Assembly: GCA_937127125.1 (NCBI GenBank)
Contig: CAKZLO010000015.1
Coordinates: 1 to 64,000, forward strand
Length of the DNA: 64,000 nt
From: an uncultured Ardenticatenia bacterium
GTDB taxonomy: Bacteria > Chloroflexota > Anaerolineae > 4572-78 > NAK82
Reading direction: 5' to 3'
The notes under the pieces are model-generated. The model did no database searches. It was not told where the DNA came from and was given only the letters and a program-made list of their open reading frames with translations. A program made the translations under genes and the position numbers. Below, piece by piece: positions 34,335 through 43,747 of the stretch (its first letter is position 1; each line of letters starts with the position of its first letter).

Positions 34335-36952
34335 AAGCAACAGTGGTACCCACCTCAGTCTCTGCTAAGCCTTTGGAAACACTCCCCCAGATATTGAATT
34401 CTGGGCAGGTGATTACGCATCCAGTTGAGCTGATCGCTTATGAACGCGATGGCACTATGGTGCGTGGCCGCCCTCAAGGAGTGGTGCTGCCCCATTCCTT
34501 GGATGATGTGGTGCGTATAGTGCATTGGGCGGCGGAGCACCATATCCCGTTGGTAGCTCGTGGAGCTGGGACAGGACTCTCCGGAGGCGCTGTCGCCGAG
34601 CGCGGCGGTGTGATTGTGAGCTTCGCGCGTATGAACCGCATCCTCCAATTCGACCGCGCTGGCAGCTTGGTGGTCGCAGAGCCGGGCGCTACCAATCAAA
34701 CGCTGGACGAGGCTGTGAAGAAGCAGGGATTGTACTTCCCACCCGATCCGTCCAGTGGTCGTTCTGCCACCATCGGTGGCAATATTGCCGAAAACTCAGG
34801 GGGGCCTCACTGCTTCAAGTACGGTGTCACCACAAACTATGTCAATGGTTTGCAGGTAGTGCTGAGCGACGGACGTGTTGTCCATCTGGGCGGTCCAGCC
34901 GTTGATTACCCGGGTTATGACTTTATCAGCCTTTTGACCGGCAGCGAGGGTACGTTGGGATTGATTACCGCCGCCACGTTGCGTCTGATGCGCAACCCTC
35001 CTGCGGTCAAGACGATGATGGCTGCCTTCGACTCGGTGGAGGAAGCGGGCAATGCAGTCTCCGCAGTGATCGCACGTGGCCTGATGCCGGCGACGATGGA
35101 GATGATGGACCAAAAGATTATGACTATCATCGAGGCATATGTGCACGTCGGTCTGCCGGTGGAAGCAGGCGCAGCCCTGATCATCGAGGTAGACGGGTAT
35201 CCGGAGAGCTTAGATGCGCAGATGGACGAGGTGGTCACGCTGCTGCGCCAGCACAATGCGCGTGAGCTGCGCGTGACACAGACGCCCGAAGAACGCGAGA
35301 AACTCTGGTATGGACGCAAAAGCGCTTTTGGTGCCATCGCTCGCCTGGCACCTGCCTACTACGTGTTGGATGGGACAGTGCCACGCAGCCAGCTAGGCGC
35401 TGCACTGGTGGGCGTTAATCGTATCTGCAACGCCCTTGACTTGCGCGTAGGCAACGTGTTCCATGCTGGCGACGGCAACTTGCACCCTCTGGTGCTGATC
35501 GAAGATCCCGACGATAGTGGACTGCTCGAGCGCGTGCATGAGGCAGGCCGGCAGATTATGCAGCTATGCCTGGAGCTGGGTGGTAGCATTACGGGGGAGC
35601 ATGGTGTTGGTATTGAGAAACGGGACTATATGACGCTTATGTATGACCACGGCGAGCTCTCCGCTATGTGGGACATCAAGCGTGTGTTTGACCCGGTCGA
35701 GCTGTTCAACCCAGGTAAGGTGTTGCCACCCTTGCCGATCGTTTCCAACCCGGCCGGTGAACCGACATCCCAATCAAGTGCTCCTGAGACGCCTTTTGCA
35801 GCCACCTCCGCCTCTGAGGTGGCAGAATCTTTGCGCGCGTGGATGTCCGAGGGTCGCACGGTCTACATCCATGGTGCTGGCAGCAAGTTTGTTCCACCTC
35901 TCGACAACGGAGCAGCGATACTCACCACGCAAGCTATGCGCGGCATCAGCAAGTATGCGGTGGAGGATCTCTATGTGACAGTGCATGCGGGCACGTCGCT
36001 GGTGGAGCTGCAGACCGAGCTGGAACGTGATGGCATGTGGGTGCCCTTGGTTTCACCATGGGCGACATCGACGCTCGGTGGCATACTGGCCAGCAACTTC
36101 AACGCGCCGCTGCGCATGCGCTATGGTGCGATTCGAGACCTTATACTGGCTGCTACGATGGTGCTGCCGGATGGTCGCATCATCCGCATCGGGCGGCCTG
36201 TGGTGAAGAATGTGGCAGGTTACGATCTGCACAGGCTGTTTGTGGGTTCATACGGCACCTTGGGCGTTATCACAGAGGCGACGCTGCGGTTGTTCCCGCA
36301 GCCGCGTGCGCGAGGTAGCTTATTTGTGCCGTGCGACACTTTGTCCGAAGCCCTACAGTGCACTGCCCAGCTGCTCCCAGTGTGTCTGATCGCTTCTGCG
36401 CTGTTGCTTTGTCACCGTTGCACAGCCCCTGCTGAGGTGGGAGAGATTGATTCTCCTTACTTCGTGCTCTACGCCGCTGAAGGTGTGCCTGAGGACGTGC
36501 GCGCTGAATTGGATCAGGCGCGCGCGGCGCTGCGCTCTGCCGGGCTGCCCATCGGATTGGAACGCAACCAAGTGAACGGTAATGTGGTCTGGGCAGATTG
36601 GCTGGCCTCCAGTTCGCAAGGACATCTTAATGAACTGGTGCGGGTAGGTGTCGGGCGCAAGGATTTGCCCCAGCTGCTCACCAACCTGGTGCCTCTCTTG
36701 CAGGATCTGACCTATTGCGCCGACATGGCGGCGGGATTGCTATACGTACCAGGTGGCGCGAACCATCTGCAGCAGATGGGGCGGGTAGCGTCGGAAATGG
36801 GAGGCTACGCCATCCGGCCGATGTTGCCCCGCCTGGACGCTGTCGGCGAAAACGGGTGCGGCGCAGCTCCGGAGAGCCTGGAGCTCATGCGCCGCCTGAA
36901 AGCGCGTTGGGATGCCCAAGGCCGATTGAACCCTGGCCTTCTTTTTGCCTGA
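34331..36952 (+). CDS. Fused glycolate oxidase GlcD-GlcE flavoprotein
   Basis: An 873-residue protein joining two subunits that are normally separate. Residues 1-470 are GlcD-like: FAD loop GAGTGLSGGAVAE, SLLTGSEGTLGLI, the substrate-site VFHAGDGNLHPLVL and the GGSITGEHGVGIEKRDYM block. A Pro/Ser/Thr linker at 478-495 leads to a GlcE-like half with HAGTSLVELQTELERDG, the hallmark VVKNVAGYDLHRLF and GSYGTLGVITEATLRLFP. It oxidises glycolate or a related 2-hydroxy acid and hands electrons to GlcF. The reading frame is unbroken across the junction. Confidence 0.92.
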   Translation: MKATVVPTSVSAKPLETLPQILNSGQVITHPVELIAYERDGTMVRGRPQGVVLPHSLDDVVRIVHWAAEHHIPLVARGAGTGLSGGAVAERGGVIVSFARMNRILQFDRAGSLVVAEPGATNQTLDEAVKKQGLYFPPDPSSGRSATIGGNIAENSGGPHCFKYGVTTNYVNGLQVVLSDGRVVHLGGPAVDYPGYDFISLLTGSEGTLGLITAATLRLMRNPPAVKTMMAAFDSVEEAGNAVSAVIARGLMPATMEMMDQKIMTIIEAYVHVGLPVEAGAALIIEVDGYPESLDAQMDEVVTLLRQHNARELRVTQTPEEREKLWYGRKSAFGAIARLAPAYYVLDGTVPRSQLGAALVGVNRICNALDLRVGNVFHAGDGNLHPLVLIEDPDDSGLLERVHEAGRQIMQLCLELGGSITGEHGVGIEKRDYMTLMYDHGELSAMWDIKRVFDPVELFNPGKVLPPLPIVSNPAGEPTSQSSAPETPFAATSASEVAESLRAWMSEGRTVYIHGAGSKFVPPLDNGAAILTTQAMRGISKYAVEDLYVTVHAGTSLVELQTELERDGMWVPLVSPWATSTLGGILASNFNAPLRMRYGAIRDLILAATMVLPDGRIIRIGRPVVKNVAGYDLHRLFVGSYGTLGVITEATLRLFPQPRARGSLFVPCDTLSEALQCTAQLLPVCLIASALLLCHRCTAPAEVGEIDSPYFVLYAAEGVPEDVRAELDQARAALRSAGLPIGLERNQVNGNVVWADWLASSSQGHLNELVRVGVGRKDLPQLLTNLVPLLQDLTYCADMAAGLLYVPGGANHLQQMGRVASEMGGYAIRPMLPRLDAVGENGCGAAPESLELMRRLKARWDAQGRLNPGLLFA

Positions 36953-37018
36953 TAGCCTCGCTGGGCAGCAGGTGTGACACCTTTCACACAACAATCTTAT
37001 GATTCAGGAGATAGTGTT

Positions 37019-38134
37019 ATGCCAGATGAACTGAGTCTTCAAGTTCCCGAACGGATCCTGTTGGGCCCCGGGCCAAGTATGGTGCATCCGCGCGTGCTCC
37101 GCGCCATGCAACAGCCCGTGCTAGGCCACCTGGACCCCCAGTTCCTGGCTCTCATGGCCGAGATTCAGGAGCAGCTCCGCTTTGTCTTCCAAACCCAGAA
37201 TAAGATGACCATCCCTGTCTCGGGCACTGGCAGTGCTGCTATGGAGTGTGCCCTCTGCAACTTCATCGAACCGGGTGACAGCGTGATCATCTGCGTCAAT
37301 GGCTATTTTGGCACACGAATGTGCGATATGGCAGCTCGCTACGGTGCGACGGTGCGTCGCCTGGACAAGCCGTGGGGTGACATCTTCTCCTTCGAAGAGA
37401 TCGAAGCTGAGCTCAAGAAGGGCCCTGCCAAGCTGGTGGCTATCGTGCACGCAGAAACCTCCACCGGTGCCCTGCAGCCTATTGAAGGTCTGGCTGACAT
37501 CGTGCATCGCTATGGGGCTCTACTGGTGATTGACTGCGTCACCTCGCTGGGGGGTGTGCCAGTGAAGGTGGATGAGTGGAATGTGGATGTTGCGTACAGC
37601 GGCACGCAGAAATGCTTGGGCGCTCCTCCGGGATTGGGACCTATCACGGTGAGCGAGCGCGCCGTTGAGGTATTGCGTAATCGTAAGACGCCGGTTGCCA
37701 ACTGGTATCTCGATCTGTCCTCCATTGAGAAATACTGGGGCAGCACGCGCACATACCACCACACTGCACCCATTTCAATGAATTATGCCCTGTACGAGGC
37801 GCTGCAGATGGTGCGCGAGGAGGGATTAGAGGCACGCTTTGCTCGCCATCGGCGCCACGCTGAAATGCTGTGGCAAGGACTTGAGGAGATGGACCTGGCG
37901 CTGCACGTCCCCTTGAAGCATCGATTGCCAATGCTCACTACGGTGCGCATTCCGGAAGGCGTGACCGACATGGATGTGCGTAGCCGGTTGATCAAGGAGT
38001 ATAACATCGAAATTTCGGGTGGTTTTGGTGAGCTGGCCGGCAAAATCTGGCGCATTGGTCTGATGGGCTACTCATCGCGGCCGGAAAACGTAACCCTGCT
38101 GTTGAATGCCTTGAAGGAGATCCTCGGGCGCTGA
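37019..38134 (+). CDS. Alanine-glyoxylate / serine-pyruvate-type aminotransferase
   Basis: A 371-residue class V PLP aminotransferase. The PLP Lys is in YSGTQKCLGAPPGLGPI, and PVSGTGSAAMECAL, HAETSTGALQP and LVIDCVTSLGGVPV are family sites. I chose the ATG at 37019 because AGGAGAT lies 8 bases before it. It turns glyoxylate from the preceding oxidase into glycine with alanine or serine as the donor, so the three genes form a glycolate-to-glycine route. Confidence 0.92.
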   Translation: MPDELSLQVPERILLGPGPSMVHPRVLRAMQQPVLGHLDPQFLALMAEIQEQLRFVFQTQNKMTIPVSGTGSAAMECALCNFIEPGDSVIICVNGYFGTRMCDMAARYGATVRRLDKPWGDIFSFEEIEAELKKGPAKLVAIVHAETSTGALQPIEGLADIVHRYGALLVIDCVTSLGGVPVKVDEWNVDVAYSGTQKCLGAPPGLGPITVSERAVEVLRNRKTPVANWYLDLSSIEKYWGSTRTYHHTAPISMNYALYEALQMVREEGLEARFARHRRHAEMLWQGLEEMDLALHVPLKHRLPMLTTVRIPEGVTDMDVRSRLIKEYNIEISGGFGELAGKIWRIGLMGYSSRPENVTLLLNALKEILGR

Positions 38135-38147
38135 GAGTCTGGAGCGA

Positions 38148-38174
38148 CGACTCAACCTTGTCCTACTTGAGTCG
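38148..38174 (+). terminator. Hairpin after aminotransferase gene
   Basis: CGACTCAA at 38148-38155 pairs with TTGAGTCG at 38167-38174 around an 11-base loop. It lies 14 bases after the stop and is probably the first of two stops. Confidence 0.5.
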
Positions 38175-38239
38175 TTACCCATAGAGGACAACACTTTGCA
38201 GCACGTAGGCGGCTTGATCGATATGCCACAGCGACTTGA

Positions 38240-38274
38240 AACACTGGGGCAGGTCCTGTACCTGCCCCAGTGTT
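38240..38274. terminator. Strong bidirectional hairpin between convergent genes
   Basis: AACACTGGGGCAGGT at 38240-38254 and ACCTGCCCCAGTGTT at 38260-38274 form a perfect 15-pair stem with a 5-base loop. It sits between the glycolate operon and the minus-strand dehydrogenase. There is no strong T run on either side. Confidence 0.65.
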
Positions 38275-38334
38275 CTGATGTAACCTGGGTAACCCCAGCT
38301 ATTTGGCTGCTATTTGTGGGTCAAACTCGCATTC

Positions 38335-39372
38335 TTAGGTTGTGAGGACCACCTTGATCGCAGTCTGCTGCGGATCAGCCAGCGTCTGGAACGCTTTCTC
38401 ATAATCGTTCAGAGAGAAGATGTGGCTGGATAACAGGTCTGGATCAATCACGCGCCGTGCCAGCAAATCCAACGCGATCGGGAAATAGTGGTTAGGGATA
38501 GCGTGTGAGGCGCGCAATTGCAGCTTCTTGAAGTGAAACGCATTGACGTCGAAAGTCACCTCGGCGCCGGCGCCGAACTCGATACCGATGAGTCCGATGA
38601 TGGCACCGAAGCAGGCGATCTCAAATGCCAGAGGCAGTGTGCGCGGCGGCGCCGTCACCAGAACGCGCTGCACTCCCTGGGGCACCGCTGCCTTGATCGC
38701 AGCGAGGACATCATCCTCTGCTTCGCTCAACACTACGTCGGCACCCATTTGAAGACCTACCTGTAGGCGGTGTCGACCGCGCGGCGTCGAACGGTTGGAA
38801 CCCACCAAGAAGACGCGTCGTGCGCCACGCAATTTCGCCAGACGGGTCAGCATCAGGCCGATCGAACCAGGCCCAAAGACGGCCACCTCATCGTTCAGAT
38901 CAGGGTCGGCGCGCTGCAACAGATCAAGCGCCACAGTCAGCGGCTCGGCTAATGCAGCTTGTTGCGGCGACAATGCCTGCGCATCGTAAGACTGTACCAT
39001 GTCCTGGCGCACGCGCAGATAATCGGCGAAGCCGGCTCGATCCTCCATATAGCTGGTCAGATTCTGGCAATACAGTGCACGTCCATTCTTGCATGGTGCG
39101 CACACACCGCAGGCGGTGTGGTTCTCTACAATAACTGTCTCGCCCTCCTTCCAATCTCTCACGTGTGAGCCGGTCGCTGCAATGACGCCGGCTACCTCAT
39201 GACCTAAGGGAGTCCATTCTTGATTGTGGCGCAAGAAGTGCAAATCGGTACCACAGACGCCGCATGCGGTCACACGCACCACCACTTCATCCGGAGCGGG
39301 ATCAGGAATAGGCAGTTCCCGCAGCTCGAATTGGAATGGCGCCTTACCCCACAACGAACGCATTGTCTTCAT
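38335..39372 (-). CDS. Zinc-dependent medium-chain dehydrogenase (polyol/sugar type)
   Basis: A 345-residue MDR enzyme. ACGVCGTDLHF holds the first catalytic Zn ligand, GHEVAGVI the second, and CGVCAPCKNGRALYC the structural zinc. The Rossmann motif is VFGPGSIGLM. I chose the ATG at 39372 because AAGGAAG precedes it; the longer frame runs into the permease gene and adds 100 unlike residues. It is last in the minus-strand ABC operon and probably oxidises the imported sugar or polyol. Confidence 0.9.
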   Translation of the reverse strand: MKTMRSLWGKAPFQFELRELPIPDPAPDEVVVRVTACGVCGTDLHFLRHNQEWTPLGHEVAGVIAATGSHVRDWKEGETVIVENHTACGVCAPCKNGRALYCQNLTSYMEDRAGFADYLRVRQDMVQSYDAQALSPQQAALAEPLTVALDLLQRADPDLNDEVAVFGPGSIGLMLTRLAKLRGARRVFLVGSNRSTPRGRHRLQVGLQMGADVVLSEAEDDVLAAIKAAVPQGVQRVLVTAPPRTLPLAFEIACFGAIIGLIGIEFGAGAEVTFDVNAFHFKKLQLRASHAIPNHYFPIALDLLARRVIDPDLLSSHIFSLNDYEKAFQTLADPQQTAIKVVLTT

Positions 39373-39395
39373 TTGCTTGCTTCCTTGTTTTTGTT

Positions 39396-40430
39396 TCAGC
39401 CTTTGATGGCGCCCACCAGCAGACCGCGTGCAATGTAGCGTTCCAGTGCGACAGCGATGGCGATAACGGGCACAATCATGATCAATATCAGCACTGACAT
39501 ATACCACCACTGTGGCCCGCGGGTGGCATTCTGAGCTGCCACAGTAAGCGGCAAAGTCTGCGACTTGGCTCCGGAGAGGAATAGTGCCAGCAAGTACTCG
39601 TTCCATGCAAATACTAACACAAACAGGAACGTTGCCACCAGGCCAGGAACCGCTAGTGGGAGCACAATGGACCAAAAAATGCGGTAGCGCGAGGCACCGT
39701 CAATGGCGGCGCACTCTTCCAGCTCAAGCGGAATGGATTGGAAGTAATCGCGCATTAGCCACACTACAATGGGCAGGTTGACCGCCAGATAGGTGATGAT
39801 CAGCGCGAGGTGGGTGTCTAAGAGTCCCAGACGCTGGAAAAGCACATAGATGGGGATGACCACCGCGACAGGTGGCAGCATGCGTTGGGAAATCAGCCAG
39901 AAGGCGATGTCGCTGTTCTTGAGCGAGCGCTGAAAGCGGCGTGCCACCGTTTGCACCAGGATGACGAACAGGGCTATCCCGGCCAGTATGGCCACCTGCC
40001 ATGGCGCACCAAGGGTGATTGCAGCGACAACTATCACCAGCGTACCAAGAAAACAAAGGATCAGACCCAGACGCGGTCGATACTCGAAGCGTGTCAGACC
40101 GTATGCAGCTGCCGTGCCCAGCAGGAGTGCTAGGCTGGCGCTGGTGGGAGCTACCACAACCGTGTTGAAGTAATTGCGCCGTGTGTCATTGGCCAGATCG
40201 CCCACCAAGATGTAGTCCCACGCATGCAGAGAGGGCTGAAAATCAATAAATGGCAGGTAAAAGGGGCCCATATTAACGTCTATGGGCAATTTGAACGACG
40301 TGACAAGCAGCCAGTAAAGCGGAAAAATCACCACCCCTGTCCAAATGATCAAGATGAGGTAGGAGATAGCCATTTCAAGGGGTGATAAGGCAACCGGGGA
40401 ACGGCGACGAAACGGGTTTGGTATCACCAT
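39396..40430 (-). CDS. Sugar ABC permease (MalG type) with two extra membrane segments
   Basis: A 344-residue permease, about 65 residues longer than usual. The extra part lies between the GLTRFEYRPRLGL and FWLISQRMLPP blocks and holds two hydrophobic stretches (CFLGTLVIVVAAITLG and VAILAGIALFVILVQTV). The EAA loop is LEECAAIDGASRYRIF. It lies 3 bases after the first permease gene of its operon, both on the minus strand. The extra segments may change assembly or regulation. Confidence 0.87.
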   Translation of the reverse strand: MVIPNPFRRRSPVALSPLEMAISYLILIIWTGVVIFPLYWLLVTSFKLPIDVNMGPFYLPFIDFQPSLHAWDYILVGDLANDTRRNYFNTVVVAPTSASLALLLGTAAAYGLTRFEYRPRLGLILCFLGTLVIVVAAITLGAPWQVAILAGIALFVILVQTVARRFQRSLKNSDIAFWLISQRMLPPVAVVIPIYVLFQRLGLLDTHLALIITYLAVNLPIVVWLMRDYFQSIPLELEECAAIDGASRYRIFWSIVLPLAVPGLVATFLFVLVFAWNEYLLALFLSGAKSQTLPLTVAAQNATRGPQWWYMSVLILIMIVPVIAIAVALERYIARGLLVGAIKG

Positions 40431-40433
40431 AGC

Positions 40434-41609
40434 TCACACCTCCACAACGCGGCGGCGGAGGATATTGACATAGCTCATGCTGAGAAACGTGACGAGGAAT
40501 AACAACATATAGGCAATCGCAGCAGAGCCTCCCAGATCCAATGTGCGCCAGGCAATGAATGCGTGTAATGTCATCGACTCGGTAGCCGTGCCTGGCCCAC
40601 CGTTCGTGAGCACGTTGGGCAGGTCTACAATCTTGAATGCCTCTATCATGCGAATCAGGATCAGTGTGGTGCTGACCGGCAAAATCTGGGGCAGGGTAAT
40701 GTGCCAGAAGACCTGCCAGCGGTTCGCCCCGTCGACCAGAGCTGCCTCCATCAGCTCCACCGATTGTCCCTCCAAGGCAGCCAGCAGCACGATGTACATA
40801 AAGGGAGTCCACTGCCAGATGTCGCTGATGATGACTGCGGTGCGTGCTCCCCATGGGTCGTTGACCCAGGAATACAACCCAAGCCCCAATGCCTGCCAAA
40901 TAGGCTGGAATGGCCCCTTGTCCGTGTCGGTCATCATACGGAAGGTGTAAGCGATGCCTACGGGTGTGATCATCATTGGCAGCAGAAAGACAACGCGAAA
41001 GAAGCGTCGTGCGGGCAGTCGTTGTGTGGTTAACATCGCCAGCAACAGGCCCAAGGCATATTGCACTGCGATGCCAATAAAGACATAGAGCAAGGTGACC
41101 ACCACAGTGCCAGGCCTTCCTTCGGGGCTGAGCGTGTGCGCTAATAGCCAGGCAATTGAGCCGAGCAGCACGACGGTCAGCACTCGCCCGACCAAGCTGA
41201 CGACACTGGAGCTACCGGCACGAATGTAGCGCACCAATCTCCAGATCAGGAAAGCCATCACCCCTAGGAAGAACAACCAGCCAAGGAGTGAGGGGCTGCC
41301 GAGCACGCCCAGAAAGTGGTTCTGTTCGCTGCCGAACAACAGTTTGTGGTAATTCGCTAGCCCGACAAATTTAATCTCAAATCCACCTTTGACAAACTTG
41401 AGGCGGGACAAGGACAGCGACAGGGAAAGGAACAATGGGAAGATAGATAAGAACAGAACGACCAGCACTGCTGGCAGGATGAAAACATTGCCTGCCATAC
41501 GTTCGACTCGCGTGCCTACGTGGCGCAGCACAACGCTGGTTGGGGCTTCGGTCCCGATCCCTACCTCGGTTAAAGCTGATCGCGAAACTCGTTCAGTAGT
41601 CATAGACAC
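40434..41609 (-). CDS. Sugar ABC permease (MalF type) with two extra membrane segments
   Basis: A 391-residue permease with about 70 extra residues after FVGLANYHKLLF. Two additional hydrophobic stretches (LLGWLFFLGVMAFLIW and LTVVLLGSIAWLLAH) precede the region that normally follows directly (VFIGIAVQYALGLLLAML). The EAA loop is LMEAALVDGANRWQVF. Both permeases of this system carry such an insertion, each at a different point. It lies downstream of the hairpin after the binding-protein gene. Confidence 0.87.
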   Translation of the reverse strand: MSMTTERVSRSALTEVGIGTEAPTSVVLRHVGTRVERMAGNVFILPAVLVVLFLSIFPLFLSLSLSLSRLKFVKGGFEIKFVGLANYHKLLFGSEQNHFLGVLGSPSLLGWLFFLGVMAFLIWRLVRYIRAGSSSVVSLVGRVLTVVLLGSIAWLLAHTLSPEGRPGTVVVTLLYVFIGIAVQYALGLLLAMLTTQRLPARRFFRVVFLLPMMITPVGIAYTFRMMTDTDKGPFQPIWQALGLGLYSWVNDPWGARTAVIISDIWQWTPFMYIVLLAALEGQSVELMEAALVDGANRWQVFWHITLPQILPVSTTLILIRMIEAFKIVDLPNVLTNGGPGTATESMTLHAFIAWRTLDLGGSAAIAYMLLFLVTFLSMSYVNILRRRVVEV

Positions 41610-41628
41610 ATCTCATATCACACAAAAG

Positions 41629-41664
41629 CATCTCAAGGCCCGGGCACCGCCGGGCCTTGAGATG
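41629..41664 (-). terminator. Perfect hairpin between binding-protein and permease genes
   Basis: CATCTCAAGGCCCGG at 41629-41643 pairs with CCGGGCCTTGAGATG at 41650-41664 over 15 bases with a 6-base loop. On the minus strand it is followed by CTTTTGTG. It is a likely partial terminator after the binding-protein gene, like the one at 3319-3345 in the other operon. Confidence 0.75.
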
Positions 41665-41695
41665 TCAAGATCCTTCCACCCCAGCGGGTGCCCGA

Positions 41696-43210
41696 CTACT
41701 TGGTGATCCCCAACGTGCCGCGATAAGCCTCCAGCTGCTGCTCGCGGCCGAGCTCCTCCGTGATCTCCTCCCAGCCATCATAGATCTGCTTCATGCACTG
41801 CTCTTTGGTGATCTCACCTGAGAGGAACTGGCTCACTGCCTGGTCAAGCACCACCTGCTGATAACGCTGGCTCTGTGGGATGCGCAGGTCCAAGACCATA
41901 TTGGGGCTGTTGAGGCTGTCCTCAATGGCGCCCAAGTAGTCACTGGCCGCCTTGGGGCTCATACCCGCTTTCACCCACAGCTCACGGTTGAGGAACTGCG
42001 AGATGCGATAGGGGTTGAAGCCTGTCTTGCCGATTGTGACATCCACGTTGGCCTGTGCCGGCTGTGCCATATAGGAGAAGAAGGCATACGCTGCATCCTT
42101 CACCTTGGGCTCGGCAGCTGCATTGATTCCACCCGACCAGCCTCCGTAGGCTGCATACGGTGCATGGTTCACCCCATCCACCGCATAGGGACATATCTTC
42201 TCATCACATGGCACCAGCTTGCCTGTCTTGCGATCGAGCACCTTTGTGGACCCGGGCAAGATGACCGAACCAACTTTATCCTGCACTACTGAGGTCTGTG
42301 GGTCAATAGCCAGTGTGCCGATGTCGCCCCAGTCCATTGAGAGAGCGCAGCGGCCTGAGGTGAACAGGCTACGCGTGTCACCCACGTCCAGATTCAGCTC
42401 ATCCGGCGGCCCATACTTGGTTGTTTCATTGTAGATGTCCAACGCTGCGGCAAAGGCTTCGTTGTCTACCAGTGGCTTCATGGTATCGGTGTCGAAGAAG
42501 GCGCCCTGGCTTGTGCCCAGACTCTGGATGAAGCCACCTGCGACAGAGAAGATAAACCAGTATGCCTGCGCACCACGTTTCTTGGAGATGCAGGAGCCAT
42601 AGTCGGGGTCACCGTCGCCATTCAGGTCCTTGCCATGGAATGCCTTGGCAATCGCCAGATAATCATCCCATGTGGCGGGCGGCTTCATGCCCTCTTTCTC
42701 CAACAGGTCCTTGCGATAATAGACCATGTGGAAGTCGCCATCCAGCGGGATTGTATAGATGCGCCCAGCATAGGTAGCGCTGAAATCGCGGAAGAATGGG
42801 GCAATGTCATCCCACTGGATGTCTTTGTCGTTTTGTACTCGCTCGGTCAGATCCTCCAGGTAACCAGGGATGATGTAGTCCACCATCCACTGCGGCGCAA
42901 AGACAAAAGCGTCGAAGCTGTTTGTGCCAGTAGCCATATCGGTCAGGATCTTCTGGTACAGGTCACTGAAGGGAACAACGATGACGTTGATCTTTGCGCC
43001 GGTGAGCTTGGTGAAGTCAGGACCGCGTCGCTGAAGCGGCTCAGCGATTTGCGGACCGGTGAACGTGAGGACGTTGACCTCAACTCCTTCAAACGGCTTC
43101 TCTTGGGGTGCCGTTTTCTCGGGCCCACTGGCCACTACCGTCGCAACTGGCGCCCCTAGAGTGACCAACACGGTAAGCAATACAAAGATTACAAACCATC
43201 GGACTTTCAT
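41696..43210 (-). CDS. Sugar ABC transporter substrate-binding protein
   Basis: A 504-residue family-1 binding protein with a signal peptide (about 1-28). It has the same plan as the 1885-3297 product (ILTDMATGTNSFDAFVF, IYTIPLDGDFHMVYY) and a DxNxDG loop at 195-200 in the same place. GGGAGGAG places the start. It feeds the two permeases of the operon. No ATPase gene follows. The substrate is probably a polyol or sugar, judging by the zinc dehydrogenase at the operon end. Confidence 0.9.
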   Translation of the reverse strand: MKVRWFVIFVLLTVLVTLGAPVATVVASGPEKTAPQEKPFEGVEVNVLTFTGPQIAEPLQRRGPDFTKLTGAKINVIVVPFSDLYQKILTDMATGTNSFDAFVFAPQWMVDYIIPGYLEDLTERVQNDKDIQWDDIAPFFRDFSATYAGRIYTIPLDGDFHMVYYRKDLLEKEGMKPPATWDDYLAIAKAFHGKDLNGDGDPDYGSCISKKRGAQAYWFIFSVAGGFIQSLGTSQGAFFDTDTMKPLVDNEAFAAALDIYNETTKYGPPDELNLDVGDTRSLFTSGRCALSMDWGDIGTLAIDPQTSVVQDKVGSVILPGSTKVLDRKTGKLVPCDEKICPYAVDGVNHAPYAAYGGWSGGINAAAEPKVKDAAYAFFSYMAQPAQANVDVTIGKTGFNPYRISQFLNRELWVKAGMSPKAASDYLGAIEDSLNSPNMVLDLRIPQSQRYQQVVLDQAVSQFLSGEITKEQCMKQIYDGWEEITEELGREQQLEAYRGTLGITK

Positions 43211-43747
43211 GGTGCTCTCCTCCCTGAGTGACAGATTGATGAAACGAAATCCCTAACTCTGAGCGGTCAAACTGGTTTTATCCCTTTTGGTTGCCAATCG
43301 TCATGCTTCCCACCCAAGTCAATCTGCACCACCTACAGCATCCGAACGACTCTTTCCAGAACCATCTGTGCTCACTCTGGTCTTGCGGCGCTACCACCTC
43401 CCTTCAATGTCCAACTTGTAATGAAATAGAGAGTGGATCAACCTTCGGCAGCCCAGACAGATGAGAGGTCGAGAGCGATGCGAGGAGTGTCGAGAAGATG
43501 CAACTACTGCGGGCCACAGACAATCTTGGCGCTGAATCCTGTGCGTAAATCCTTGTCATCTCCACTGTGAAAAGTGTCTCCGCCACCTTCCTCACCTTTG
43601 CACCTGGATGTAATCCCGGGAGCTTCACACCAGGTTTCAGCATCTGCTGACCGATTCAGCAGCATATGGTATCGATATCACAACCTCTATAATGATACAC
43701 CAAAATTGAGAGCAAGTCAATGGCTTTTACGGGTCTGTCAGGGCTTT
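43211..43747. other. Gene-poor region upstream of second ABC operon
   Basis: About 540 bases with no supported gene; the short open frames here show no family pattern or ribosome site. A candidate minus-strand promoter lies at 43692-43720, which would give the operon a leader of nearly 500 bases. I see no known riboswitch in that leader. Confidence 0.5.
43692..43720 (-). promoter_or_regulatory. Candidate promoter, minus strand
   Basis: TTGACT (43720-43715), a 17-base spacer and TATCAT (43697-43692) on the minus strand. It may drive the ABC operon or belong to the old transposase region. Confidence 0.4.

Noticed and set aside
43404-43643. An 80-codon minus-strand frame in the gene-poor stretch.
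   Set aside because: No start context, no domain and normal chance length for this composition.
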